NCBI GenBank assembly: GCA_019638675.1
Contig: JAHBTE010000001.1
Span: 2,574,605-2,638,604, forward strand
DNA: 64,000 nt
Source: Fimbriimonadaceae bacterium
GTDB taxonomy: Bacteria; Armatimonadota; Fimbriimonadia; Fimbriimonadales; Fimbriimonadaceae
Reading direction: 5' to 3'
The translations under genes and the position numbers were made by a program. This document shows, in pieces, positions 34,392 to 41,574 of this stretch. The notes beneath the pieces are model-generated. The model was not told the DNA's origin. It saw nothing but the letters and a program-made list of their open reading frames with translations, and ran no database searches. Position 1 is the first letter of the stretch; each line of letters starts with the position of its first letter.

Positions 34392-34418
34392 AGAGGGTTG
34401 CTATTTTGCCAACCCTCT
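34392..34418 (+). promoter_or_regulatory. hairpin between the 638-residue gene and rpsT
   Basis: Perfect 9-bp arms AGAGGGTTG (34392-34400) and CAACCCTCT (34410-34418). There is no T-run after it, so it is not a classic terminator. It sits 33 nt before the rpsT ATG and could be a stabiliser, a weak terminator or part of an rpsT leader control structure. Confidence 0.45.
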
Positions 34419-34451
34419 GCCATCATCTCTAGGCCAACCGAGCAAACAAAC

Positions 34452-34718
34452 ATGGCTAACTTAAAATCATCCAAAAAAGATATCCGACGATCATCCAAGA
34501 AGACTGAAGTCAACAAGGGCGTTCGTACTTCCTTGAAAACCTATGTGAAGAAGGTTCGAGTCGCAGTTGAAGCTGGCGACAAAGATCAGGTTCAAGCAAA
34601 CTTGAAGCAAGCAGTCAAAAACATTGACAAAGCAGCTCAACGAGGCATCATTCACAAGAACCAAGCCGCTCGACGAAAGAGCCGAGCCGCGAAGTTAGCC
34701 AACTCAGTCGGTAAGTAA
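34452..34718 (+). CDS. rpsT: 30S ribosomal protein S20
   Basis: Binds the 5' and 3' minor domains of 16S rRNA. The 88-residue product is a basic helical protein: ANLKSSKKDIRRSSKKTEVN, TSLKTYVKKVRVAVEAGD, then the conserved IDKAAQRGIIHKNQAARRKS and RAAKLA. The frame opens upstream at 34398, but ATG 34452 gives the family N-terminus MANLKSS. Single-gene unit followed by a perfect terminator. Confidence 0.96.
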   Translation: MANLKSSKKDIRRSSKKTEVNKGVRTSLKTYVKKVRVAVEAGDKDQVQANLKQAVKNIDKAAQRGIIHKNQAARRKSRAAKLANSVGK

Positions 34719-34740
34719 ATCAACCACAGCTCGGTTGTAA

Positions 34741-34780
34741 ATCTGGATTGAACAATTGTTCAATCCAGATTTTTTATTTA
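34741..34780 (+). terminator. rho-independent terminator of rpsT
   Basis: Perfect 13-bp arms ATCTGGATTGAAC (34741-34753) and GTTCAATCCAGAT (34758-34770), loop AATT, followed by TTTTTATTTATTT. Confidence 0.92.
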
Positions 34781-34785
34781 TTTAG

Positions 34786-34815
34786 TTGCTACTCACACTA
34801 TCTTGACTGTATGAT
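34786..34815 (+). promoter_or_regulatory. promoter of a candidate small RNA
   Basis: TTGCTA (34786-34791), an 18-nt spacer and TATGAT (34810-34815, five of six consensus bases). It lies directly after the rpsT terminator and there is no protein frame downstream that it could serve. Confidence 0.55.
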
Positions 34816-34819
34816 GAAA

Positions 34820-34976
34820 CTATCGCCAGGTTCAGCCTGGAACACTAGCTGCCCGATTGAGGTAGCACTCTGGCCTCAGAGAGTGAATGTTATTGACTGC
34901 GAGAGGCTGGAACTAGATAAGGAAAGAGCTAAGTTGCCGGCCACTAACCGCACTCTCCGGATGGTCGGCATTTTTT
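34820..34976 (+). ncRNA. candidate structured small RNA, family not recognised
   Basis: About 157 nt between a sigma70-like promoter and an intrinsic terminator (arms TGCCGGCC 34935-34942 and GGTCGGCA 34963-34970 with one G-T pair, then TTTTTT). Inside are several hairpins: CCAGG/CCTGG, GCTGCC/GGTAGC and CACTCT/AGAGTG, plus a possible long-range TAGCT/AGCTA closing pair. The motif CTGGAAC followed by an ACTAG element occurs twice (near 34837 and 34907). No protein frame fits. It does not show the signatures I know for SRP RNA, RNase P, tmRNA, T-box, c-di-GMP, glycine or SAM riboswitches. Its length is like 6S RNA but a long central-bubble hairpin is not evident. Terminator T-run overlaps the stop codon of the convergent HD gene. 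Confidence 0.55.
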
Positions 34977-35565
34977 ATGCCTCAAATTTGAATCTTTCCG
35001 CGGCTTGAACTTCTTCCGCGGTCATTCCGATGACCGCCGCGATGGCATCCCAGAGTTTTGGCTGAATTTCACGCGGGATAGTTTGCAAAATCCAAACGGT
35101 TTGACGGCGATACCGCTCCAACTTGTAGCCAGACCGAGTTTTTTCCGACTCCTTGATGTTGCTGAGGCGGTCGCTGAGTTTGATGAGGAGTGCTTCTCTT
35201 GGCATTTCAGCAATTTCATCCAGAAGCATTTTTGTGCGGAGCATCCAAACTTCATCCTTGTTCAAGCCTTTGATTTCCGAATCCTCTGGTTCAACTCGGG
35301 TGACATAAGCAACAATTTCTGCAACTTCGGCTCCGAAAATATTACTAATTTCTTCGATAGTCGAAGGTGTGTCCTCAACCGTATCGTGTAACAGGGCGGC
35401 CGCTAGAGTGTTTTCGTCGGTGACCCCCGCTTCAAACCGAAGGGTCAGCATGACTTCCACTGGATGGCAGGCGTAAGGAACCGCCGCTTCACCGTCCCGA
35501 TAAGTGCCTGCATGCTGAGTGACGGCGTAAACCAGTGCTTTTTGCAGCTTCTTGAATTCAGGCAT
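34975..35565 (-). CDS. HD-domain hydrolase of the RelA/SpoT (MESH1-like) type
   Basis: A 196-residue single-domain enzyme with the (p)ppGpp-hydrolase HD pattern: YRDGEAAVPYACHPVEVML, AAALLHDTVEDTPSTIEEI (HD with the ED pair of SpoT/MESH1), VTRVEPED and LIKLSDRLSNIKES. No synthetase or regulatory domain follows, so it is a small alarmone hydrolase-like protein; other nucleotide substrates are possible. The frame extends upstream to 35721 within the aldo/keto reductase gene; ATG 35565 is the start that fits the family and overlaps that gene by 8 nt. Cotranscribed with the reductase. Confidence 0.87.
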   Translation of the reverse strand: MPEFKKLQKALVYAVTQHAGTYRDGEAAVPYACHPVEVMLTLRFEAGVTDENTLAAALLHDTVEDTPSTIEEISNIFGAEVAEIVAYVTRVEPEDSEIKGLNKDEVWMLRTKMLLDEIAEMPREALLIKLSDRLSNIKESEKTRSGYKLERYRRQTVWILQTIPREIQPKLWDAIAAVIGMTAEEVQAAERFKFEA

Positions 35566-36568
35566 TGGGTCTCGCGTTTGGCCCGAAGTTGGCATTGTAA
35601 TAGTTGGAGATGTTTGAGCCTGGTTCGATAATCCGATCAACCGCCGCCAAGCACTTTTCGCTAAGCTTGATTTGGCAAGCCTCAACACTTTGCTTGAGTT
35701 GCTCGGGGTTCTTGGCGCCAATGATCGGAACTGTAATCCCTGGCTGATTGGAAACCCACGCCAAGCTGAGTTGCGTTAGAGTCAGTCCAAATCTTTCTGC
35801 AACTCGGTTGAGTTGTCCGACTTTCTTGGTGCTGTAAGCGCTGACCCGGTTCATGGGATCTGAGCTGGAATAACGCGCACCCTTGGTACCCTTATTCAAA
35901 TACTTGCCGCTGAGTTGTCCGCCTGCAAGCGGTGACCAAGGCAGAACCGCGTAATCGTAGGTTCGGCAGAATGGAAGTAATTCTCGCTCAATCCGTCGAT
36001 CTAGCAAATTGTAAGGGGGCTGTTCGCTCACAAAACCCGCAGTTCCCAAAGCCTTCGCAACATAGTGAGCTTCTGTCACCTGCCAGGCCGCGAACGTTGA
36101 ACATCCGGCGTACCGAATCTTCCCCGCTCTCATTAAATCTTCTAGCCCTCGCAGAGTTTCATCAATTGGCACAGCGGGCTGGGGGCGATGGATTTGGTAG
36201 AGGTCTATCCAATCAGTGCCTAGACGCTTCAGGCTGGCATCGCACGCTTCGACAATGTGTTTTCGCGTGTTCCCCCAAGCATTCGGATCGGTATCGCTCA
36301 TCTTGCCATGGCATTTCGTCGCGATTACAAGTTCGCCGCGGTTCTTTTTGCCTTTCATCCACTTGCCGAGGATTTCTTCGCTCACGCCGCGGGCATAAAC
36401 GTCAGCGGTATCAAAGAAGTTAATTCCAAGCTCTTGCGCGGCATCGGCAACTGCGAAAGATTCATTTTCAGTCGAACCCCAGTCATCGGGGTTCCACCCA
36501 AAAGTCATTGTTCCAAGGCAAGGATTGCTGACCTGAACACCAGTTCGACCGAGACCGCGAAATTCCAT
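35558..36568 (-). CDS. aldo/keto reductase
   Basis: NADP-dependent oxidoreductase on a TIM barrel. Typical segments are CLGTMTFGWNPDDWG at the N-terminus, GINFFDTADVYARGVSEEIL (active-site Asp and Tyr), VIATKCHGKM (Lys), WIDLYQIHRPQPAVPIDETL (His and substrate side) and VPIIGAKNPEQL (cofactor phosphate). It belongs to the broad YajO/oxidoreductase-like group; the substrate is unknown. 336 residues. First gene of a two-gene unit with the HD hydrolase. Confidence 0.94.
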   Translation of the reverse strand: MEFRGLGRTGVQVSNPCLGTMTFGWNPDDWGSTENESFAVADAAQELGINFFDTADVYARGVSEEILGKWMKGKKNRGELVIATKCHGKMSDTDPNAWGNTRKHIVEACDASLKRLGTDWIDLYQIHRPQPAVPIDETLRGLEDLMRAGKIRYAGCSTFAAWQVTEAHYVAKALGTAGFVSEQPPYNLLDRRIERELLPFCRTYDYAVLPWSPLAGGQLSGKYLNKGTKGARYSSSDPMNRVSAYSTKKVGQLNRVAERFGLTLTQLSLAWVSNQPGITVPIIGAKNPEQLKQSVEACQIKLSEKCLAAVDRIIEPGSNISNYYNANFGPNARPNA

Positions 36569-36651
36569 TCCAACGGTTTACCCGAGAACCATCAGACTTA
36601 CCGAGTCCCGCCAGCAGGAACTAATCGAAAATATTTTGTTTTGATGCTGAT

Positions 36652-36975
36652 ATGGAAGTGGTTCCAAGAGGGCGAAGAGTTCATCTAAGCACGGTGCTTT
36701 TGATCACGATTGGGTTAATAGATTTGGTCAGCACAATCGCATGGCTCGGGTTGGGCGGCCACGAAGGCAACCCAATCTTCCGTAACTTGCTCAATCACGG
36801 CGTTCCCGCGTTTGCGCTCGGAAAACTTGCTTTTTTGGCTGGCCCCGTTGCCATTTTAGAGTTTGCCCGCCGAAAAGCACCTCACAGCGCCGAAGCCGGA
36901 ACCTGGATCGCATTCGGGTTTTATGCGTTCCTTTGGGGACTACAAGTGCTCAGATTAGGTCACATGCTCCGGTAG
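36652..36975 (+). CDS. small membrane protein, DUF5658-like
   Basis: A 107-residue protein with three hydrophobic helices: STVLLITIGLIDLVSTIAWL, then ALGKLAFLAGPVAILEF, then WIAFGFYAFLWGLQVLRL. The pattern of a first helix with DL/ST, followed by GGHEGNPIFRNLLNHG and a Lys at the start of helix 2, is what I recall of DUF5658 membrane proteins (E.NP...L). Function unknown. It is 22 nt upstream of the next membrane protein gene, so they may form an operon. Confidence 0.75.
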   Translation: MEVVPRGRRVHLSTVLLITIGLIDLVSTIAWLGLGGHEGNPIFRNLLNHGVPAFALGKLAFLAGPVAILEFARRKAPHSAEAGTWIAFGFYAFLWGLQVLRLGHMLR

Positions 36976-36996
36976 CTGTTCTGATACACTCATCTT

Positions 36997-37974
36997 GTGA
37001 GGCTCACCGAAGGATTAGGTTTATCATCCGACGAAAACGCGCTCAAACCGACAAGCTACTGGCGGTTGAGTTCTCGGGTTGAAGAACACCTTCTTTCTAA
37101 TCGGCAAGAAACCGCCTGGGTTCGTATTGTTTTTTGGGCCATCCTTGGCATCAGTGCCAGTTACGTTGTTTTGTTTCTGCGGCGATCCGATCTCACCGAC
37201 GATGTTGTATGGATTCTCCACTTGAAGGGTTATGTTCTTATCACCTTGATGCACGCTGGGCTTTTTTACATCTATCGCCGGCTAAACGACCACCTTCACA
37301 TCGGGCCAGGGCTCAAAAAGCTCAGAACCAAAATCCCGAATGAGGATGCTGTTCCCGTCAGATTGCAAATTCTCCAACACAACGCCATCACCGGAATGGA
37401 TGAGGGTTACCTGTGGATTGAAAACGGAACCATTTTCTACAAAGGGATTCAAACAGCGTTCCGGTTGAATTGGGAAGATGTCCCGCCGATGAGCTTGTGG
37501 GATCGCAAAGATCGCCCAAATATCGCGGCAAACCGGATGCCGACCACTCTGCCAATTCCTTTTGAAAACCGCAACCTGAAAATTAAGTACGAAATCATGG
37601 ATTCGCACGAAGACTTCGGCACCCGTAAGCGAGCCGCCATGTTTTACAATTCGTTGCTCGATTGGCTCAGAGAACGACCGAATAGCTCGCTAGAAACTTT
37701 GTTACCGCCGACCGAAATCCATCCGGGTTTCCGTATGGAGGGCCGAGCCAAACTTGAGCCAGTCTATGCAACCGGAATCCTAGCCGGGCTTGATCTCATG
37801 TTATTACTCAGCATGAACTTCGGTGTGAGCTTCCGTGGTTCTGCGGTGGGGTTCGCCATTATGGCTACCGCCTTGCTCAGTGTTTTATTCGTTATTTCAT
37901 TTCGTTTGTTCCTACACTGCTTCAATGCAAGTAAAGTTCGTTCTAGATTTCAGAATTCTTTGTTAGGACTTTGA
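36997..37974 (+). CDS. hypothetical membrane protein
   Basis: A 325-residue product starting at GTG. Four hydrophobic segments arranged as two pairs (VRIVFWAILGISASYVVLF and YVLITLMHAGLFYIY; then ATGILAGLDLMLLLSM and GFAIMATALLSVLFVISF) frame a cytosolic or periplasmic domain of about 150 residues with beta character (GYLWIENGTIFYKGIQTAFRL, IPFENRNLKIKYEIM). I recognise no family. It is followed by the ECF sigma gene 44 nt on; a shared transcript is possible but not needed. Confidence 0.75.
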   Translation: MRLTEGLGLSSDENALKPTSYWRLSSRVEEHLLSNRQETAWVRIVFWAILGISASYVVLFLRRSDLTDDVVWILHLKGYVLITLMHAGLFYIYRRLNDHLHIGPGLKKLRTKIPNEDAVPVRLQILQHNAITGMDEGYLWIENGTIFYKGIQTAFRLNWEDVPPMSLWDRKDRPNIAANRMPTTLPIPFENRNLKIKYEIMDSHEDFGTRKRAAMFYNSLLDWLRERPNSSLETLLPPTEIHPGFRMEGRAKLEPVYATGILAGLDLMLLLSMNFGVSFRGSAVGFAIMATALLSVLFVISFRLFLHCFNASKVRSRFQNSLLGL

Positions 37975-38017
37975 ACGGTATTGGCCGTTCCTTACACTTA
38001 ACACATGGATCGGCCAA

Positions 38018-38527
38018 ATGAATTCATTAACGGATAAAGCGCAATCCGGCGACCCAGAAGCTTTAAGAAAACTTGTCTGTGAGCATTACAGTCAGGTGTT
38101 CAAGTTCTGTGCCCGCCGGGTTGGCTCCCAAGCCGCTGCCGACGTCACCCAAGAGGTGTTCCTCACCATGCAGCAATCAATTAAACGCTACGAGAACCGC
38201 TCGTCATTTTCAACTTGGCTGCTCGGCATTGCGCAAAACCACTGCCGAAATCACAGTCGTAAACAAAAAAAATCTTGGCTCCAATTGCAAAACTGGTTTG
38301 CTCCTAGCCAGCCGTTTGAACACAAAGCGATCGCCTCAGTAGTGCTGCAAGAAGCACTGGGCAAACTGAGCGACGATCACCGCGAAGTCGTGGTTCTCCA
38401 CGAGCTAGATGGCATGACTTACACCGAAATCGCCAGCTTGCTTAGCATCCCCGAGGGCACAGTGAAATCACGGCTCCACCACGCTTTCCAATCACTCCGC
38501 ACGCACGTTAACGGAGGTATCGCATGA
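38018..38527 (+). CDS. ECF-type RNA polymerase sigma factor
   Basis: Group 4 sigma factor of 169 residues. Region 2 is YSQVFKFCARRVGSQAAADV with TQEVFLTM, and the -10-recognising FSTWLLGIAQNHCRNH; region 4 is DHREVVVLHELDGMTYTEIA followed by IPEGTVKSRLHHAFQSLR. No C-terminal extension. Its stop overlaps the start of the next gene (ATGA), a membrane protein with an anti-sigma-like N-terminus, which is the expected regulator. The target promoters are unknown; such pairs usually autoregulate. Confidence 0.95.
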   Translation: MNSLTDKAQSGDPEALRKLVCEHYSQVFKFCARRVGSQAAADVTQEVFLTMQQSIKRYENRSSFSTWLLGIAQNHCRNHSRKQKKSWLQLQNWFAPSQPFEHKAIASVVLQEALGKLSDDHREVVVLHELDGMTYTEIASLLSIPEGTVKSRLHHAFQSLRTHVNGGIA

Positions 38528-39732
38528 ACGAAATGCTGAAAGCATATTTAGATAACGAGCTGAACGCAGAAGATCGAGCGGCGGTAGAAAAGGCTCTGGC
38601 AGAAAATCCTGAGCTTCAAACCGAACTGGATCAACTTCAGGCGTTGTCGGAAGCGATTGAAAAAGGATCAACGCAAATCCAGATTACTGGGCTTGAGGCA
38701 ACTCTGAGCGCGTTGGGCAAAAAGCGCAATCGGTTCGCCTGGGTCAGGTCGCCTTATGCTTTGGTTGCGGCGATGACATGCGTGATCGCGTTCTTCATGA
38801 CTTCTCCATTTGGTTCGGGCGGCATGGTCGCCGAAGAGGCGGCGGATATGGCCAATACCGCGAGCGTTGCGGAAAGCGCAAAAATGGAATACGCGCCTAG
38901 CGAGTCCCCGGCAGATGCAGAAGCGAAAAGTAGGGTGAGCCGTGAAGCGGAAATACCTCAGGCGAGTGCTGGTGTGGATATAGGAAGTGACTCTAAGGAT
39001 AAGTCTCTGTTTGGTCAAGAAGAAGCTTACGGTATCAAACCTCCACCGGACTCAGCATCGCTTGTACCAGGAAACCCACGACTCATCATCAAAAACGGGA
39101 ACATCCAACTTCTCGTCAAGAACCTGGAATCCAGCTACAAAGCGGTGGAAGACCTCGCCAAAGCAAACGGCGGATTTGTGGAATCGGGAGACCGTTCCAA
39201 AACGACGCAGTCCAAATACGGTTCGCTCAGCATTCGTGTCGATAGCAAGAAGTTCGACCAGACTATGCAGTCTCTAAGGCTACTCGGCGATGTGCAGTCG
39301 GAAAGTAATTCTGGCGAAGACGTGACAGCAGTAGTTGCCAACGCCGAAGCCCGCCTCAAGCAGATGCGGTTGGAAGAAAAGCAGTACCAAGAAGTGCTCA
39401 AGCAAGCGAAAAAGGTTTCGGACATCCTTGAGGTCAAGAGGTATATCAGCGAAATCCGCCAGCAGATCGAAGGCACGGAAGCCCAGATCAAAGCAATGCG
39501 CGGTATGGCGACTCTTTCCACGATCTACGTAGGCTTGGAAGAGCGGCTGAAAATCACTTCAGCTCCCCGCCGCGATTGGCTTTCGAATTCTTGGATTCGA
39601 GCGATCAATCGGTTCACTGGCATTACCCGAACACTGGTTTCGTTTGCCCTGAACATCGTAATCCTCGCTCCTTTTTGGTTGCCAGTCGTGATTGGCTTGT
39701 GGATTTGGCGCAGACGAGCAACTAAAAAATAG
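38524..39732 (+). CDS. anti-sigma-like membrane protein with DUF4349 domain
   Basis: Predicted regulator of the ECF sigma factor encoded just before it. Residues 1-50 (LKAYLDNELNAEDRAAVEKA, LAENPELQTELDQLQAL) are the putative-zinc-finger anti-sigma type helix bundle, but lack the usual HxxxCxxC ligands. One membrane helix (about 75-93) leads to an outside region: a Ser/Glu-rich linker and a DUF4349 domain (LIIKNGNIQLLVKNLESSYK, LSIRVDSKKFDQTMQSL, a coiled coil with EARLKQMRLEEKQYQEVL). A C-terminal helix (about 375-395, NIVILAPFWLPVVIGLWIW) is typical of DUF4349 proteins. How the outside domain signals to the sigma factor is not known. Confidence 0.88.
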   Translation: MNEMLKAYLDNELNAEDRAAVEKALAENPELQTELDQLQALSEAIEKGSTQIQITGLEATLSALGKKRNRFAWVRSPYALVAAMTCVIAFFMTSPFGSGGMVAEEAADMANTASVAESAKMEYAPSESPADAEAKSRVSREAEIPQASAGVDIGSDSKDKSLFGQEEAYGIKPPPDSASLVPGNPRLIIKNGNIQLLVKNLESSYKAVEDLAKANGGFVESGDRSKTTQSKYGSLSIRVDSKKFDQTMQSLRLLGDVQSESNSGEDVTAVVANAEARLKQMRLEEKQYQEVLKQAKKVSDILEVKRYISEIRQQIEGTEAQIKAMRGMATLSTIYVGLEERLKITSAPRRDWLSNSWIRAINRFTGITRTLVSFALNIVILAPFWLPVVIGLWIWRRRATKK

Positions 39733-39801
39733 TCGAACTTCATCGTTGAAGTTCGACCCCTCCCTTAATCCCTCCCCGATCTTCGGGGAGGGAGTTTTTT
39801 A
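39733..39801 (+). terminator. two hairpins ending the sigma/DUF4349 operon
   Basis: First a perfect palindromic hairpin with arms TCGAACTTCA (39733-39742) and TGAAGTTCGA (39747-39756). Then a classic terminator: arms CCCTCCCCGA (39770-39779) and TCGGGGAGGG (39783-39792) followed by AGTTTTTTAA. The second is the functional stop; the first starts one base after the stop codon. Confidence 0.88.
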
Positions 39802-39806
39802 ATAAT

Positions 39807-39840
39807 GTGCCCCTACCTTTGCAAAGCAAGGTAGGGGATT
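39807..39840 (+). repeat. stereotyped hairpin repeat, copy D
   Basis: GTGCCCCTACCTTTG-type element with perfect 10-bp arms CCCCTACCTT (39810-39819) and AAGGTAGGGG (39828-39837), then ATTTCC. It shares the GTG lead-in with copies A, B and C, but has a longer loop (TGCAAAGC). It lies between the sigma/DUF4349 terminator and the end of the DUF4097 gene on the other strand. Confidence 0.8.
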
Positions 39841-39850
39841 TCCGGAAAAC

Positions 39851-41098
39851 TTATTCCGCTGTTTCTTCTTTAAGTTCCGCCCCGGCGAGAGCAACGAACA
39901 GGTCACCGTTCACCGCGCTAACATCAATCAATCCACCGCCGCCGCCCAAGGTTCCGGTGACTTTCATGGACTCCTTGTTTTCGTCGGTCAAAGGAAGTTT
40001 GCAAGTAACTTCACCCCGCAAGGTGCTGAGACTAACCCGAGCATCGGAGCCATCTGGCATGTGCATCGTGATGTCACCACTCACCGTTCGGATATTTGCG
40101 GTTCCTGTGACTGGTTCAATCAAATCGGCAACGATATTTCCACTTGCCGCCTCGATCGCCAGAGTTCGACCGGCATAGTTGTACAGAGTGACATCGCCAC
40201 TTGATGTACGGATATTTGCCGCGCCTTTAGCGTGATCCAAGATTACATCTCCACTTTTAGTTTCTACGGAGATTGACCGCAAATCGGAATGGCTCACTCG
40301 AACATCACCGCTCGACGTTGAGAGTTCAGCAACTCCGCTAGCTGCCGAAACCCGAATATCGCCACTGCTTGACTTCACCGTAACCCCGGCAAACGTGTCG
40401 CTCACGCTGACGTCGCCGCTGGCTAACCGAACAACGACTTGCGTGCCTTTAGCAAGCTTCACGGTGATATCAGCAGTCACTCCGTTGGGTTCAAGTTGCT
40501 TGAGAGTGACTGAGTCTTCACTTTCTTCTAACGCGGGTGTAAAGCGATCGGCTAAAGCTTCGGCTTCTTCGTTGTTATAGCTTCGGAATCCGGCTTCGAT
40601 ATTGACCGAACCAATATCGTGCCCGCCTTCAATTCTCACATCGCCTGAACTGGATTCAACCACGAAAATCTTGCCTTCTGGAACTTGCAGAGGAAGGTCT
40701 ACAGTGCGGGTGACCTGCGCTGAGAACATATTCCCGAACGGGCCTTTGCCGACTTTAGCCTCCTTGGCCGCTTCTTTGATCGCATCTACGCCCTTGCCAA
40801 CACCCATACGGACTTGGTTGGAAATATCCTTCCAGTCAATGTTATGGGCTACATCTTTGGTAGCTTTTTCGATTGAACCGATTAGTCGAGCAAATGGATC
40901 ATCGTTCCTTGCCTTGGAACCTGGTGGAGGGTCTTGCACTTCCCCAGTAACCGACTCAGCCCGAGGTTCTTCTTGCTGATTGGTTTCGGCTGGTTCTTCT
41001 GGCGCATCCTGAAACGCCTCGATGAGTTCGGCGGCGTCTTCCGGCGAGAGTTTGCCGTCCTTCACCAACTGCATAATCCTTCGTACTTCGTCTTTCAT
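39851..41098 (-). CDS. DUF4097 beta-repeat protein with SHOCT-like N-terminal helices
   Basis: A 415-residue protein without signal peptide. Residues 1-35 (RRIMQLVKDGKLSPEDAAEL) are a helical pair like the N-terminus of YvlB/LiaX-type proteins; an acidic Pro-rich linker follows. The rest is a ladder of short strands with the recurring pattern SGDVRV / SSGDIRVS / SGDVILDH / SGDVTLYN / SGDITMHM at about 20-residue spacing, the DUF4097 right-handed beta-helix type. In Firmicutes LiaX/YvlB respond to envelope stress; the same role here is inference. Its ATG overlaps the DUF2089 stop by 4 nt, so the two are translated together. Confidence 0.88.
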   Translation of the reverse strand: MKDEVRRIMQLVKDGKLSPEDAAELIEAFQDAPEEPAETNQQEEPRAESVTGEVQDPPPGSKARNDDPFARLIGSIEKATKDVAHNIDWKDISNQVRMGVGKGVDAIKEAAKEAKVGKGPFGNMFSAQVTRTVDLPLQVPEGKIFVVESSSGDVRIEGGHDIGSVNIEAGFRSYNNEEAEALADRFTPALEESEDSVTLKQLEPNGVTADITVKLAKGTQVVVRLASGDVSVSDTFAGVTVKSSSGDIRVSAASGVAELSTSSGDVRVSHSDLRSISVETKSGDVILDHAKGAANIRTSSGDVTLYNYAGRTLAIEAASGNIVADLIEPVTGTANIRTVSGDITMHMPDGSDARVSLSTLRGEVTCKLPLTDENKESMKVTGTLGGGGGLIDVSAVNGDLFVALAGAELKEETAE

Positions 41099-41499
41099 TT
41101 CGCCCCTACCTTTTTGAGTTGTTCTTTGGCATCTGTTGCCGAAATCTCGCCCTCTTCTAACATCTTCAAAATCTTCGCTCGCTCTTCGGCCCGAACCTCG
41201 GCTTTGCGGTCGAGTTTGAACGGCTCCAAATCCATCGCTTCCAACAGAGAATCAACCCTGGCCTTAACGGTTGGATAACTGATCCCGAGTTCTTTTTCCA
41301 TCGTACTGATCACGCCCCGCGCCCGAAGAAATACTTCTAAAAATTCCTTTTGATCCGTTTCTAGTTCCGCAGTATGCGGCAGAGCAAACTTGCCACGTAT
41401 CACCACGCCACTTTTCAAAGAAGTCAGCTCACTCACATAAAGTGGCTCCCCCGTGATGGGGCACTCCTTGGGAATATCGTGGAACTGATCTTTAGCCAT
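41095..41499 (-). CDS. DUF2089-type regulator with degenerate zinc ribbon
   Basis: A 134-residue cytosolic protein. The C-terminal half is the DUF2089 helix-turn-helix: DQKEFLEVFLRARGVISTME, KELGISYPTVKARVDSLLEA, then a SHOCT-like tail AKILKMLEEGEISATDAKEQ. The N-terminal zinc ribbon, normally two CPxCG pairs, is here ECPITGEPLYVSELTSLKSG with only one Cys, so zinc binding is likely lost. It precedes a DUF4097 gene and probably controls it. ATG 41499, with AAGGTGAG upstream, is preferred over the GTG at 41511. Confidence 0.85.
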   Translation of the reverse strand: MAKDQFHDIPKECPITGEPLYVSELTSLKSGVVIRGKFALPHTAELETDQKEFLEVFLRARGVISTMEKELGISYPTVKARVDSLLEAMDLEPFKLDRKAEVRAEERAKILKMLEEGEISATDAKEQLKKVGAK

Positions 41500-41574
41500 A
41501 AATGTTCTCACCTTGCATGCTTCTACTCAAAATTCTTGCACCACGATGCATGCCATCTTTAAGATTTTTGAGAA

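Noticed and set aside
34863-34888. CIRCE-like element (TAGCACTC...GAGTG)
   Set aside because: The second arm does not continue to TGCTAA and it lies inside the candidate RNA as one of its hairpins.
35566-35721. Upstream extension of the HD hydrolase
   Set aside because: It is the other reading frame of the aldo/keto reductase end; family start is ATG 35565.
41099-41115. CCCCTACCTTTTTGAG as a further repeat copy
   Set aside because: Half-site only with no second arm, and it is the coding end of the DUF2089 gene.
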